Shown here piece after piece: positions 1 to 8,692 of a stretch of DNA of 64,000 nt; the first letter of the stretch is position 1, and each line of letters begins with the position of its first letter. The notes beneath the pieces are model-generated. The model worked only from the letters and a program-made list of their open reading frames with translations. It made no database searches and was not told the origin of the DNA. Origin of the DNA: Anderseniella sp963700735 (lineage in GTDB: Bacteria > Pseudomonadota > Alphaproteobacteria > Rhizobiales > Aestuariivirgaceae); contig CAVOYR010000006.1 in NCBI GenBank assembly GCA_963700735.1, positions 1 through 64,000 of the forward strand, given 5' to 3'. A program made the position numbers and the translations under genes.

Positions 1-273
1 AATCTATATAATCTGTAGCCATATTCGCCGCCCATTGAATGAGCATTGGCTTTGAGATGACCGATAAGACGGTGGTAACGCCCATCAATGGCTTACCATC
101 TAGCTCGTGAATATGTTTTTTGTCGCTTGAAGGTGTACATTATCGTTCACTTAGTTGGTCTAGGTTCCGCATCTCTTCGTTACGGCTCGGTGATGGGTGT
201 TTATCTCTCGGTCTTCACGGAGCTGGTCTACGTTGGAGCTCGGGGCTCAACGGCCACCATCAGGGGATTGGAC

Positions 274-897
274 ATGTCGCTCAAGGTTGTAGGTGCAGGA
301 CTAGGCCGAACTGGAACTTATTCATTAAAGCTGGCCATAGAACAGCTTGGCTTCGGGCCTTGCCATCATATGGAGGAAGTCGCCAGGAATTTGCCAGTAC
401 AGCTCCCACTCTGGCAGGCAGCGCTACGGGGACATGCTGACTGGCCTGCGATCTATGACGGCTTCAGCAGTGCTGTTGATTGGCCCACCGCTAGGTTCTT
501 CCGCGAGCTCAATGAGACTTATCCTCAAGCCAAGTTCATTCTTGGCCATCGCGATCCGGAGATGTGGTCAGAAAGTTTCAGTGAGACGATTTATAGATTG
601 ATAAGCGAAACAGACCAGGCGCCCGAGCATCTCAGAGATTGGTTGCAGATGGCCAGAGAGGTCATCCAACAGACCGGGATACCCATGGGCACTGACCTTA
701 GCGGTCTGAAGGCGGCATTTGTCGCACATCTCGACACGGTAAGATCCACTATCCCGGCTGAGCGTTTATTGGTTTACGAAGTGAAGCAGGGCTGGGAACC
801 GCTTTGTACTTTTCTGGATGTCCCGGTCCCTGAAGGACCATTTCCGCGTTCCAATAACCGGAGTGAGTTCTGGGACCTGGTCGAGAGCGTTTCGTGA
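274..897 (+). CDS. Sulfotransferase-family protein
   Basis: The 207-residue product carries the two hallmarks of PAPS-dependent sulfotransferases. A P-loop-like 5' phosphosulfate motif GAGLGRTGTYSLK lies at residues 7-19. A 3' phosphate motif, FILGHRDPEMWSES, lies near residues 90-103. It matches the small Sulfotransfer_4-type family found in many bacteria. The acceptor substrate cannot be told. I chose ATG 274 because AGGGGA lies about 7 bases upstream and the P-loop begins right after it; the frame stays open back to 88, but that stretch looks non-coding. Bases 1-273 show nothing else recognisable. The gene stands alone, followed by about 170 bases without a gene. Confidence 0.8.
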   Translation: MSLKVVGAGLGRTGTYSLKLAIEQLGFGPCHHMEEVARNLPVQLPLWQAALRGHADWPAIYDGFSSAVDWPTARFFRELNETYPQAKFILGHRDPEMWSESFSETIYRLISETDQAPEHLRDWLQMAREVIQQTGIPMGTDLSGLKAAFVAHLDTVRSTIPAERLLVYEVKQGWEPLCTFLDVPVPEGPFPRSNNRSEFWDLVESVS

Positions 898-1064
898 TCG
901 TCTGTGCTTGTATGGTGGCCAATGATCCATTGGAGAGTTCCCTCGTAGTTGCCGGAAAGCTGGCTGGGGGAAATCTCGTTGAAGCTGAGCTTGTGCGATC
1001 GGACCAGCCGAGGACCAGCCTGATCTGCCGAATGGATCTGTCGGCAATGGGAAAACCCGGTTGA

Positions 1065-2615
1065 ATGATGGAACTAGAACTCAAGCTGCTGATTGACGAG
1101 GCCACCGCGGCAGAGATCTGGAAACGCGCCCAGGCGGCCGGTCTTTGCCAATCCCGTCCCCGTGCCAGGCGTATCGAAACGACTTACGTCGACACCCCCG
1201 ATCATTGTCTTCGCAACGCTGGGCTGACGCTGCGCTTGCGTCGGGATGGGCGGCAATCTCTGCAAACTGTCAAATCAGCTTCTTCAATTCATGGCGGACT
1301 TTCCAATGTCGTGGAGGTAGAAACTGTTTTGCCAAAGGGGCAACTGGATCTCGCAGCGATACCCGATAAGGGACTGCGCGATAAGATTGTAGGGCTGGTC
1401 AAAGGAGCGGCGCTGAGACCCGTCTCCACAACGGTGGTGAGGCGTGCTGAAGGTAGGGTCAGTGATTCCAGTGGCTCGACTGCTTTGTTGGCAGTGGATG
1501 TGGCAGAAGTGTTTGCCGGCAAGCACTCGGGCCGGTTCTTCGAACTCGAACTAGAGCATGTCGAGGGGTCACCAGCTGGTCTGTTCGACATCGCAAGGCA
1601 ACTGCTTCCAGAAGGGGGGGTAACGTTCTCCGCATTGTCAAAGGCCCAAAGAGGCAACTTGCTGGCTGAGACCGGCAAGATTGCTGCTGAGGGCAAGCCC
1701 CGCAATGCTCAGGTGGTTGACCTCTCAAAGGGCATTACGTCAGAGCAAGCCGCACAACAGGTGCTGCGTGAGTGTGCCGTTCAGATTGCTGATAACATCA
1801 ATGTGGTGAGACAGCTCCCGGTGCCCGAGGGCCCGCATCAGCTTCGCATTGGGTTACGCCGCCTGCGCAGCGCCTTGCTGATCTTCCGTCCACTACTAGA
1901 CAGCCCGGCAGCTAAGCTGCTTGGTTCAGAAGCACGGTGGTTGGGACAGCAGGTTGGGCGACTTCGCGACCTCGACGTGATCATCAAAGACATCATTCAT
2001 AATGAGGCAAAGGCGCATCCTGAAGTTTCCGGCTTCGACATGTTGTCAGAATCTTTGAACAAACAAGCCGAAGAGGTCAGGCAGCAGTTGCGCGACCTGC
2101 TGGTTGGCCCGCGGGTTCAATCATTCCTGTTTGATCTGATGAAGTTCGTTGAGACCCGTGGTTGGATCAAGGTTCGGGATGTCGACCAGACTTCAAAGCT
2201 GGCGATCCCAATTATCGATCTCGCAGCGACGGCTTTGGACAAGCGCTGGCACAGGGCCTCGAAGTGCGCGAAGGATATTCAGACCCTTTCAGTTGAAGAA
2301 CGCCACTCATTGCGTAAGGAACTCAAGAAGCTTCGATACGCAGTAGAGTTCCTCTCGCCGCTCTACCAGGCGAAGAAGGTCAAGCCGTTCTTAGCGAACC
2401 TCAAGAGCCTTCAGGACGTGTTTGGCGATCTGAACGATGCGGCGATGATAAAGGCAACGCTGATAAAGGGTGGTCTGCAGTTCGAAGGCCACGAAAGTTC
2501 AGGCATAGCCATTGGATGGGTTGCAGGAGCCAGTTCCGCGAGAGCGGATGTTCACTGGGAAAATGCCAAAAAGCTTTGGAAGAACCTCAACAGGACGCCG
2601 AGGTTCTGGACGTAG
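1065..2615 (+). CDS. CYTH and CHAD domain protein (inorganic triphosphatase-like)
   Basis: The N-terminal 200 residues form a CYTH (triphosphate tunnel) domain opening with the signature ELELKLLI, which supplies the ExExK acidic/basic triad that binds triphosphate and metal. Residues 225-510 form a CHAD domain, rich in conserved His, Arg and Lys, e.g. HQLRIGLRRLRSALL and HSLRKELKKLRYAVEFL; CHAD domains bind polyphosphate. The architecture equals YgiF-type proteins (516 residues here, normal length). The likely role is hydrolysis of inorganic triphosphate or binding of polyphosphate granules; the substrate is inferred from the family. Two adjacent ATGs (1065, 1068) make the exact start ambiguous by one codon. 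It is not in an operon. Confidence 0.88.
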   Translation: MMELELKLLIDEATAAEIWKRAQAAGLCQSRPRARRIETTYVDTPDHCLRNAGLTLRLRRDGRQSLQTVKSASSIHGGLSNVVEVETVLPKGQLDLAAIPDKGLRDKIVGLVKGAALRPVSTTVVRRAEGRVSDSSGSTALLAVDVAEVFAGKHSGRFFELELEHVEGSPAGLFDIARQLLPEGGVTFSALSKAQRGNLLAETGKIAAEGKPRNAQVVDLSKGITSEQAAQQVLRECAVQIADNINVVRQLPVPEGPHQLRIGLRRLRSALLIFRPLLDSPAAKLLGSEARWLGQQVGRLRDLDVIIKDIIHNEAKAHPEVSGFDMLSESLNKQAEEVRQQLRDLLVGPRVQSFLFDLMKFVETRGWIKVRDVDQTSKLAIPIIDLAATALDKRWHRASKCAKDIQTLSVEERHSLRKELKKLRYAVEFLSPLYQAKKVKPFLANLKSLQDVFGDLNDAAMIKATLIKGGLQFEGHESSGIAIGWVAGASSARADVHWENAKKLWKNLNRTPRFWT

Positions 2616-3391
2616 CTTCCATCCAAGCCTTCAACGCATAGCAACTCTGGAACAGGCTCTTATTGCGGCTGGCGAATGACAACAATGTTCAGCCGCCATG
2701 TTCAAGACCTATCCGGCGAAAGGCCGTTCACACCAGCGATTCAAAGCTGGGCTCATCCAGGAGCTGGTTCATTTGCTGCACCGCGGCGTGGAGCTGGCGT
2801 TCCCTGCGAAGCGCATAGAAAATCTTGAGGGCTTCGTCGGCATCTGCGTTAGCAAGCTGCATTGGGACCTGACAGCCGAATGCGTTTGCATTGGAACTTT
2901 CTGCTGGTCACTGCTTTGAACTCACCTGCATTCGACGCTCTCATCTTTACGACATTTAAGCGCCAATGCCGAATGTGGTGATCGCAATCCACACAGACGC
3001 AGGCCAGGATTAAAGTGTTCCTGTCAACTTCAACGATATCAAATCCAAGCTTGCTGGCTTCAATTTCATAACTCGTCAACCTTACATGTAAGCGGCCAAT
3101 GGTGCAAAACAGGTGAACTGGCCAGTGCCTGAATGAACCGCAAAGGCTGAACTGCAAACCTCGTTGCGAGCGCGTTGACCGGTGGCATTTGGCACAGTTC
3201 CGACAACTTGAGCCACCATGTGAGTTGGTAGCTGTGGGTTCACGCCTTCCGAACTCGCGTCGCATTAACCGGCAGTAGACGCCTGTCAAGGCGCAACCCT
3301 CCGCCAATTCTGGCGGAAGGCTGCTCAGTGCCTCCGTTAAAGGGTTCGTTGAGGAGGCCTCAATAGTTACGTTTTAAGATGCAATGAATGG
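2616..3391. other. Gene-poor stretch
   Basis: About 775 bases between the CYTH-CHAD gene and the fasciclin gene. The minus strand is open from 3307 to 2849, but the deduced protein has biased, arginine/serine-rich composition in its first half and no recognisable domain; only its centre (a CxCVDCDHH cluster) looks protein-like. A perfect small palindrome, CCGCCA-ATTC-TGGCGG, lies at 3301-3316. I see a possible 44-residue reading frame (listed separately) and nothing else. Confidence 0.4.
2728..2862 (-). CDS. Possible small protein, 44 residues
   Basis: This short minus-strand frame starts at ATG 2862 and ends at TGA. Its product has a normal, amphipathic alpha-helical composition (ALKIFYALRRERQLHAAV, then QQMNQLLDEPSFESLV), unlike the skewed composition of the other frames here. 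It lacks a convincing Shine-Dalgarno sequence and could be the surviving 3' end of a decayed gene. No family recognised. It is included because coding-like composition is hard to get by chance, but support is weak. Confidence 0.25.
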   Translation of the reverse strand: MQLANADADEALKIFYALRRERQLHAAVQQMNQLLDEPSFESLV

Positions 3392-3949
3392 TTACTTGGG
3401 AAGTAACACGCCTTCGACGACATGGATGACGCCGTTGGACTGGTTCACATCGGCAATCGTCACCTTGGATGCGCCGCCGCTCTCGTCGAAAATGTAAAGG
3501 TGTGATCCCTTGACGACTGCCGTAAGAGCGTCGCCGCTGACAGCATTCATATTGTACCGGCCGCCATTGGCCCGTGCCTTCTTCATCAACTGCGCACCCG
3601 ACAGCTTGCCGGCAACCACATGAGCCGTCAGTACCTTGGTGAGAGTGTCCTTGTTCTCGGGCTTCAGCAGTGTTTCGACTGTACCTGCCGGCAAAGCATC
3701 GAATCCCGCATTCACGGGCGCAAAGACGGTAAAGGGACCATCGGACATGAGCGTATCAACCAGACCGGCTGCTTTGACTGCAGTAACCAGGGTTGTGTGG
3801 TCCTTCGAGTTGACTGCGTTCTCGACGATGTTCTTGTCGGCGTACATCGGTGCGCCGCCTACGTCCGGGTTCGCCGCCAATGCTGCGGTCGACGTGACCG
3901 CCAGGGCGAAGGCTGCAATAGGGCCGAGCACCTTGTTTGACTTCATCAT
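3392..3949 (-). CDS. Secreted fasciclin (FAS1) domain protein
   Basis: A 185-residue protein with a signal peptide (KSNKVLGPIAAFALAVTSTA, cleavage after ALAA) followed by one FAS1 domain. FAS1 hallmarks are visible: FTVFAPVNAGFDALP (H1-like box) and the closing IADVNQSNGVIHVVEGVLLP (H2-like box). FAS1 proteins mediate adhesion or act as periplasmic/extracellular matrix proteins; the ligand is unknown. ATG 3949 is preferred over the upstream frame start at 4027 because GGAGG sits 8 bases before it and the signal peptide begins here. An ATGATG pair leaves a one-codon ambiguity. Single-gene unit on the minus strand. Confidence 0.88.
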   Translation of the reverse strand: MMKSNKVLGPIAAFALAVTSTAALAANPDVGGAPMYADKNIVENAVNSKDHTTLVTAVKAAGLVDTLMSDGPFTVFAPVNAGFDALPAGTVETLLKPENKDTLTKVLTAHVVAGKLSGAQLMKKARANGGRYNMNAVSGDALTAVVKGSHLYIFDESGGASKVTIADVNQSNGVIHVVEGVLLPK

Positions 3950-4417
3950 TTGATCTTCCTCCGTTGCGCATGTTCTGAGTGAACATGAGAAGTCACGACA
4001 GGGCGCCAGAGAAAGTTTCACCGGCATACGAACATTTCACAAATAATGTTTCCCAACAGTGTGGACGGCACACCGTTGGTGACAATGAATCAGGCTCACC
4101 TATTGGGCCGTTAAGACAGTCACCAAGAACTTGTCGTCAACCCCGATTAGTCCACCTTGCTTGACGCCATGGGTGTGTTCGAATGGCATTGATACCGAAG
4201 CGTCAGCGCAACGGTTGCCACCGCACCTCTGGCCACTGCCCAATCCATGCCAGCGCCTGGCACAACTTGCCAGAAGGGCGCCAGAGCGATGCTGGACTAC
4301 TCGGCATTCGGCGGGTCCGGCCCGGCTGCGCCCACGGCGGCAAGACCCAGGCGCTGATCAACTAGGATATTTCACGCCCGCCGGGTCAAGACCCGCCGGG
4401 CTGAAGCAGACACGCAA
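3950..4417. other. Intergenic, no supported gene
   Basis: The right part of this stretch lies beyond the YHS gene terminator and the left part holds the promoter and leader of the fasciclin gene. Short open frames exist on the plus strand (4131 onward) but run antisense into the YHS gene and have proline/arginine-biased products. I see no RNA gene or mobile element. Confidence 0.4.
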
Positions 4418-4453
4418 TGAAAAACTCCCCCTCCGGCGGCCGGAGAGGGAGAA
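4418..4453 (-). terminator. Rho-independent terminator of the YHS gene
   Basis: Read on the minus strand, CTCCCTCTCCGG pairs with CCGGAGGGGGAG across a short GCCG-type loop and is followed directly by TTTTTCATT. It lies 23 bases past the YHS stop codon at 4476. Confidence 0.75.
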
Positions 4454-4475
4454 CTGGATTGTCTTGCGTGCGATA

Positions 4476-4967
4476 TCAGAGCTCGCTGGCCGGGGTGGCG
4501 TAGATCACCTTCCAGTTCATTTCGCCCTTGCGAATGATGCCTGCCGTGTCTGCAAGAAACAGCTTCTCGTGTGCGGCCTGGCTGCTGTTGAGGTAAAGCC
4601 GGCCATCGACGATCTTCCAGAATTCCGCCGGCTTGGTGGCGACCTTCTTGCCCTTGCTGGCGCCGGCTGAGCACCAGCCACCGTAGGCGGGTGCGTACTT
4701 GGCAGGTTCGGCCTTGAACAGGTCGCGATTTTCCGCCGAGGCAAAATGCCAGCTGACGCCTTGGTACTCGGCCGTGAATTCGGCAGAACCCTTGGTCGGC
4801 TTGCCAACGGTATGGTAGGCGACGGCGTCGTAACCGCTGATTGCGGCTTCACCGGCAATGAAGTGTTCGTCGGCGGCGTGAGCGGCCTGGATCGAGCCTG
4901 CGACCGACAACATGAGGGCTGTGGCAGCGAGGCGAATCATCCGGCGAGGGGCGAAGTAGTTGGACAT
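4476..4967 (-). CDS. Periplasmic YHS-domain protein
   Basis: A 163-residue protein with a signal peptide (basic MSNYFAPRRMIRLAA, then a hydrophobic stretch, cleavage near AHAA) and a YHS domain at about residues 44-125. The family pattern is visible in SGYDAVAYHTVGKPTKGSAE, VSWHFASAENRDLF and YAPAYGGWCSAG. YHS domains are linked to metal binding, usually copper, and are common in periplasmic or heavy-metal proteins. The single Cys in GGWCSAG and nearby His residues are candidate ligands. No metal transporter is adjacent, so the role stays open. Its own terminator follows. The start is the first Met of the signal peptide. Confidence 0.85.
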   Translation of the reverse strand: MSNYFAPRRMIRLAATALMLSVAGSIQAAHAADEHFIAGEAAISGYDAVAYHTVGKPTKGSAEFTAEYQGVSWHFASAENRDLFKAEPAKYAPAYGGWCSAGASKGKKVATKPAEFWKIVDGRLYLNSSQAAHEKLFLADTAGIIRKGEMNWKVIYATPASEL

Positions 4968-5510
4968 CTTTGGACTTTCCTGTGTTGTGAGGTGCGCCCG
5001 CTGACATGAGCGTCACTTTGCGTTGCGACCCGCCCCTGTACAGAGGCGACCCAAAGCATGTTCGCTCCAAGCAAACTGCGGACTTAATTCACAAAGATGC
5101 ACGAAGTGGTGACCCTGTTGTGAGGTCGAGTGGTCGAGCGGGTCTCGACCAATGACGCGCACAACAGACAAATTCTGGTAGGAACGTGCGCCCGCCGTAT
5201 CGGCAAATCATGGCTGTCCTAATGTTTAGATGTCACCCATGTTCAATCCGACAGCCTGAACAATCGGGCAATGGCAGTTACAGCGCCTAAAAGTGAATAA
5301 CCGGTAAGATTGATCGCATCTGTTCTTCAAGCGCGGTTTCCATATCTGGAACATGGGTTGTGCACCGATCCAGAAAAGCAGCTCGGCGATCTACGTCACC
5401 GCGTACTGCCTGCACTCTTCATAGTTGCCGGCTTTTCCCATAATGGCCACCTTGCCTCAAAATTCGGGAAGAAAGCGACTACGAACCTAGGGGCTATTCA
5501 CAGGCCCTCC
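4968..5510. other. Intergenic region upstream of the YHS gene
   Basis: About 540 bases with no supported gene. It contains the presumed minus-strand promoter and leader of the YHS gene. Plus-strand frames here (e.g. from 5310) have no domain and run over the small minus-strand unit at 5511-5720. I see no repeats worth naming. Confidence 0.35.
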
Positions 5511-5546
5511 AAAATGAAAGCGCCCCTGCCGGCAGGCAAGGGCGCA
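5511..5546 (-). terminator. Strong Rho-independent terminator of the small unit
   Basis: On the minus strand GCGCCCTTGCC pairs with GGCAGGGGCGC around a tight TGCC loop and is followed by TTTCATTTT. No annotated large gene ends here; the only coding frame that it can serve is the 17-codon frame at 5604-5657. Confidence 0.8.
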
Positions 5547-5576
5547 TTCGATCGTTTGATGCTGGAACGGCCGACG

Positions 5577-5593
5577 GCGAGAGACTGTCTCGC
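5577..5593 (-). promoter_or_regulatory. Internal hairpin between small ORF and terminator
   Basis: A perfect 6-bp inverted repeat, GCGAGA-GACTG-TCTCGC on the plus strand, lies 10 bases past the stop of the 17-codon frame and 30 bases before the terminator stem. This order (leader peptide, hairpin, terminator) resembles an attenuator or a stable small RNA. Function is inference. Confidence 0.4.
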
Positions 5594-5603
5594 GCGACCT
5601 GTC

Positions 5604-5657
5604 TCAGCCTCCTGTATAAGCGTCCGACGGTTCCGGAGAAATCTTGTAGTTTGACAT
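5604..5657 (-). CDS. 17-residue leader peptide or small-RNA-encoded peptide
   Basis: ATG 5657 opens an 18-codon frame (product MSNYKISPEPSDAYTGG) with a good Shine-Dalgarno GGGAG six bases upstream. A promoter-like pair lies just ahead on the minus strand (TGGACA and ATAAGA, about 16 bases apart, near 5690-5720). The frame is followed by a hairpin and a strong terminator, so promoter, ribosome site, peptide and terminator form a self-contained unit of about 180 bases, divergent from the histidine phosphatase gene. It is too short to assign to a family. It could be a true small protein, an attenuator leader without a downstream gene, or an sRNA with chance coding. Confidence 0.45.
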   Translation of the reverse strand: MSNYKISPEPSDAYTGG

Positions 5658-5779
5658 GGTTGGCTCCCTTCCTGTTCTGGTGGCTCTGTCTTATCGTCTT
5701 ACGTAGCGTCTGTCCATACTGGCAGGCCAAATGCCGGGCTTCAGCCGGTGGCGCACACACGTGAACGAGGGAGCATGCC

Positions 5780-6562
5780 ATGTCGCTGGGGCGGGGAGCA
5801 AAGTGGTTTCTGGTGGTTTTCGGGCTGCTTACCCTGTCTGCGGGCATGTTCGTGCTGGGCGTGTATGGCGCAGTACACAATCCGATGGTCCGGGTCTGGC
5901 ACAAGCAGTTTGAACGTGCCGGCAGCGCCGAGCGGGCTGCGCGCAAACTTGAGCAGAACGGGCTGTGGGCCGAACGCGTCATCCAGGGCGGATACATCCT
6001 GCACTTCCGCCATGCCCAGCGCGAGAAATGGCATGATTCTTCGGCGTTTGACTCGTATGCGCTGGCCAAAGGCATAGACGTGGCGGGGTCTGCCTTTGCC
6101 CGTGCCACCTGCCTTACACCGCAAGGCGTCGAGGAAGCCAAGCTGATCGGCGAGGTGTTCCGCATGGCCGGCGTAAAGGTGTCGTCGGTTGTGTCCAGCC
6201 CGAGTTGCCGCGCCCGGCAGACGGCGCAACATGCCTTCGGGGATCACACTGTCTCCAACTCCTTGCTGGCGCGCACCGGGATCATGGTGGAACAGCGCAA
6301 TGATTTTGATGTGAAGCTGCGCCAGTTGCTGATGCAGATGGACGTTCCGCAAGGCCAGAATGCGGTCTTGACGGGGCATGGTCAGACCTTTGTGAAAGGC
6401 AAGACCGTCGTCATTGATGAAGACCGGATGGTGAAGGGCGGGGAACGTCTGGAAACCGGGTTCTACGTGCTCGAGCGCAAGGACGGCAGGATCATCGCTC
6501 ACTATCGCTTTGAGAGCATCAGGGAATTTTCCAACGCGGTGATCCGTCTGCCGCTGGACTAG
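5780..6562 (+). CDS. Membrane-anchored histidine phosphatase superfamily protein
   Basis: A 260-residue protein with one N-terminal transmembrane helix (residues 9-31, FLVVFGLLTLSAGMFVLGVY) and a phosphoglycerate-mutase-like phosphatase fold behind it. The catalytic-His motif appears as LHFRHAQREKW, an RHA variant of the usual RHG. A second Arg lies in SSPSCRARQTA and the second catalytic His in VLTGHGQTF. The topology puts the phosphatase outside the inner membrane if the helix is an uncleaved signal anchor. Substrate unknown. GAGGGAG lies just ahead of the ATG, supporting this start. It is divergent from the small 5511-5720 unit. Confidence 0.8.
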   Translation: MSLGRGAKWFLVVFGLLTLSAGMFVLGVYGAVHNPMVRVWHKQFERAGSAERAARKLEQNGLWAERVIQGGYILHFRHAQREKWHDSSAFDSYALAKGIDVAGSAFARATCLTPQGVEEAKLIGEVFRMAGVKVSSVVSSPSCRARQTAQHAFGDHTVSNSLLARTGIMVEQRNDFDVKLRQLLMQMDVPQGQNAVLTGHGQTFVKGKTVVIDEDRMVKGGERLETGFYVLERKDGRIIAHYRFESIREFSNAVIRLPLD

Positions 6563-6658
6563 CGGCCATTGAAGAATAGATGCTTGGCCGACCACTAAGG
6601 GCCGTTTGTCGCATAGGAGATGCTTCTAAAGGTGCAACACAACGGGCGGGCTTAAACC

Positions 6659-8086
6659 ATGGAAGCTGATCTCTTTCGACTGGTTGAGCCAGGCTTTCGG
6701 CTCGATCCTCAGGCACCGGCAATAGTGACACCGCATGGTCAGCTGGTCAGCTACGAACGGCTGGAGGCCACCGTTCACCAGTTCGCCCGCAAACTCGAAG
6801 AGGCCGGCGTCGCAACTGCTGATCACGTCGCCATCGACATCCGCAATCCGGCCGTTGTAACCGCCCTCATCCTGGCGATTTCGCGGTTGGGGGCGGTATA
6901 TGTTGCCGGAACCAGTGTTGCCAGAATGCAAGGCGAAGGATTGCATGTCCACTTCGTTGTTGCCGATACCATCCGGCCGAGGGCGAACGTCCGGGAAATC
7001 CTGTTCACCCAGGCATGGTCTGTTCAAGACGATGTCCCGCATGCGGCAGCCTCCGGACTGGAAGGCGAGAACTCGACGGCAACAATCCTGTCTTCATCCG
7101 GCACGACGGGCACCCCGAAATTCATGGCATTTCCTCTGACGGTCATCGAGCAGCGACTGGATGATCACGATACGGTACACGGGCAAGGGCCGTCGAAATG
7201 CATGATCACCTTTGGGCTTGGGTCACCGTTCGGACTGGAGCTGGTACTTCGCGTGCTGCGTCTTGGGGGAATGGTAGCATGGCCAGTCGAAAGTGCGTTG
7301 CACACGCTCCAGCAGATCGAGACACTGGGAATCACCGAGATTTACACGGCGCCCGGTTCGCTGTCCGAACTGGCGAACCAGCAGAAACAATCAGGCGTCG
7401 ACCTTTCGTCCTTGACCCGGATCGTGACAGCCGGCAGCGGCCTGACTGCCATACATGCCGACTTGGCCCGTCGGTATCTGACAGCGCGCATCTATAACGA
7501 ATACGGTTCTTCCGAACTGGGGCCAGTGTCATGCATCGACGCCGGGTCGGCCAATCCGGGAACGGTGGGCGTTCCTGCCCGATGGATTGAAGTCAGGGTT
7601 GATACGAATGGCAAACTCTCGTTCAGGTGCCAGGGTGACCGGCTGCCCAAGGGATATCTGAATGCAGGGGTTAGCGAACCAATGGTTTCTGATGATGGCT
7701 GGTTCACGCCCGGTGACTGCGGATATCTCGATCAGCAGGGACGCCTCGTGATAACGGGTCGCAACGCCACTCTCGTAAACACCGGCGGAAACAAGATTTC
7801 CACTGCAGAAATCGAAGGAAGGCTATGCAGGCTTGCGGGAGTCGAAGCGTGCGTGGCCATTCCGCTTCCAAATGACCTCGGATATGACGATATTGGCCTC
7901 GCAATCGTAGCGGGCGCCGCATTCGATGAAGTACTGATGCGGAAGCAGTTGTCGGTGGCCTACGAGAACACGGCCCGCATTGCCGTCGTCCATGTTGACT
8001 CGATACCTGCGTTGCCAAGCGGCAAGGCCGACCTGCAAGGCATCAAGAAGCTGCTCGAAGCGTCCGCCAGCTCAGAAATTGAATAG
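6659..8086 (+). CDS. AMP-dependent acyl-CoA synthetase/ligase (ANL superfamily)
   Basis: A 475-residue adenylate-forming enzyme. ANL motifs occur in order: the phosphate loop ILSSSGTTGTPK (about residue 140), the A5 motif YNEYGSSELGP, A7 GWFTPGDCGYLD, the hinge region ITGRNATLVNTGGNKIS and the A10 lysine in PALPSGKADL. It activates a carboxylate with ATP and most likely passes it to CoA or a carrier; the substrate pocket cannot be read by eye. It is somewhat shorter than typical 500-550 residue fatty acyl-CoA ligases. No carrier protein or thioesterase gene is adjacent. Its 3' end overlaps that of the convergent outer-membrane gene by 15 bases. Confidence 0.85.
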   Translation: MEADLFRLVEPGFRLDPQAPAIVTPHGQLVSYERLEATVHQFARKLEEAGVATADHVAIDIRNPAVVTALILAISRLGAVYVAGTSVARMQGEGLHVHFVVADTIRPRANVREILFTQAWSVQDDVPHAAASGLEGENSTATILSSSGTTGTPKFMAFPLTVIEQRLDDHDTVHGQGPSKCMITFGLGSPFGLELVLRVLRLGGMVAWPVESALHTLQQIETLGITEIYTAPGSLSELANQQKQSGVDLSSLTRIVTAGSGLTAIHADLARRYLTARIYNEYGSSELGPVSCIDAGSANPGTVGVPARWIEVRVDTNGKLSFRCQGDRLPKGYLNAGVSEPMVSDDGWFTPGDCGYLDQQGRLVITGRNATLVNTGGNKISTAEIEGRLCRLAGVEACVAIPLPNDLGYDDIGLAIVAGAAFDEVLMRKQLSVAYENTARIAVVHVDSIPALPSGKADLQGIKKLLEASASSEIE

Positions 8087-8692
8087 GAGTGCTGCCCGGA
8101 TAGTAATGTCCGACCACTTTCCCTGATAGGTTCCCGGACCTGACAGATCGTCATCGAACTCGTCGTAGAGAACCTCGACACGCGCATGCATCGCATCCGA
8201 AAGTGCTGTTTCCGCACCGCCGCCAATCGTGAAGCCAGTTACCGTCTGGCTTGAGCCAACACCGCCCAGTTCTGCAATGGCAAGGCCGCCCGCTACAAAC
8301 AGGTCCACCTGGCCAGTGGCGAAGCCAACGCGGCCACGCAAGTGAGCCTTCCAGTCCGCATCGCACCATTGCTGCTGACAGATCGAAGGCGGAACTCCTG
8401 CGCTGCCGAAGACGAAACCGAAATCGCCTTCAACGCCATAGAACATCGAGCCGTGGTGGAAGTTGATGCCTGCCAAACCGCCGGCCGTGCCGAAGGTGTC
8501 CTCATATGATGCTGGAGCCAGGGGCCCCCCGGTCACATCCCTGTCAGCAAACAACACGCCGCCGAAGATACCAGCGTAAACGTCAAGTGGAGAGGCCACA
8601 GGTTCGTAGTCGGCCGCAGTCGCAGTGCCTGCAGTCGCAAGCGTAATAGCAAACGCCATTCCACCGACGGACTTCAAATTGAGATTGGTCAT
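8072..8692 (-). CDS. Outer-membrane beta-barrel protein
   Basis: A 206-residue protein with a signal peptide (SVGGMAFAITLATAGTATA, cleaved before ADYE) and the alternating hydrophobic strands of an OmpA/Omp25-like porin barrel: AGIFGGVLFADRD, MFYGVEGDFGFVF, VDLFVAGGLAIAEL, HARVEVLYDEFDDD. It closes with the terminal strand TIRAALLFNF ending in Phe, the usual signal for Bam-dependent assembly. Two Cys (ICQQQWCDAD) could form a disulphide in a loop. ATG 8692 is preferred over longer in-frame starts because AGGGG lies upstream and the signal peptide begins there. Role: small structural barrel, no ligand known. Confidence 0.85.
   Translation of the reverse strand: MTNLNLKSVGGMAFAITLATAGTATAADYEPVASPLDVYAGIFGGVLFADRDVTGGPLAPASYEDTFGTAGGLAGINFHHGSMFYGVEGDFGFVFGSAGVPPSICQQQWCDADWKAHLRGRVGFATGQVDLFVAGGLAIAELGGVGSSQTVTGFTIGGGAETALSDAMHARVEVLYDEFDDDLSGPGTYQGKWSDITIRAALLFNF

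Noticed and set aside
2849..3307. Minus-strand frame of 152 residues with a CxCVDCDHH cluster
   Set aside because: No ribosome site, skewed composition in most of the frame and no family match; only a possible small frame downstream of it is kept at low confidence.
5494..6165. Minus-strand frame of 223 residues over the histidine phosphatase start
   Set aside because: It runs antisense into a clear phosphatase and over the small promoter-terminator unit at 5511-5720.
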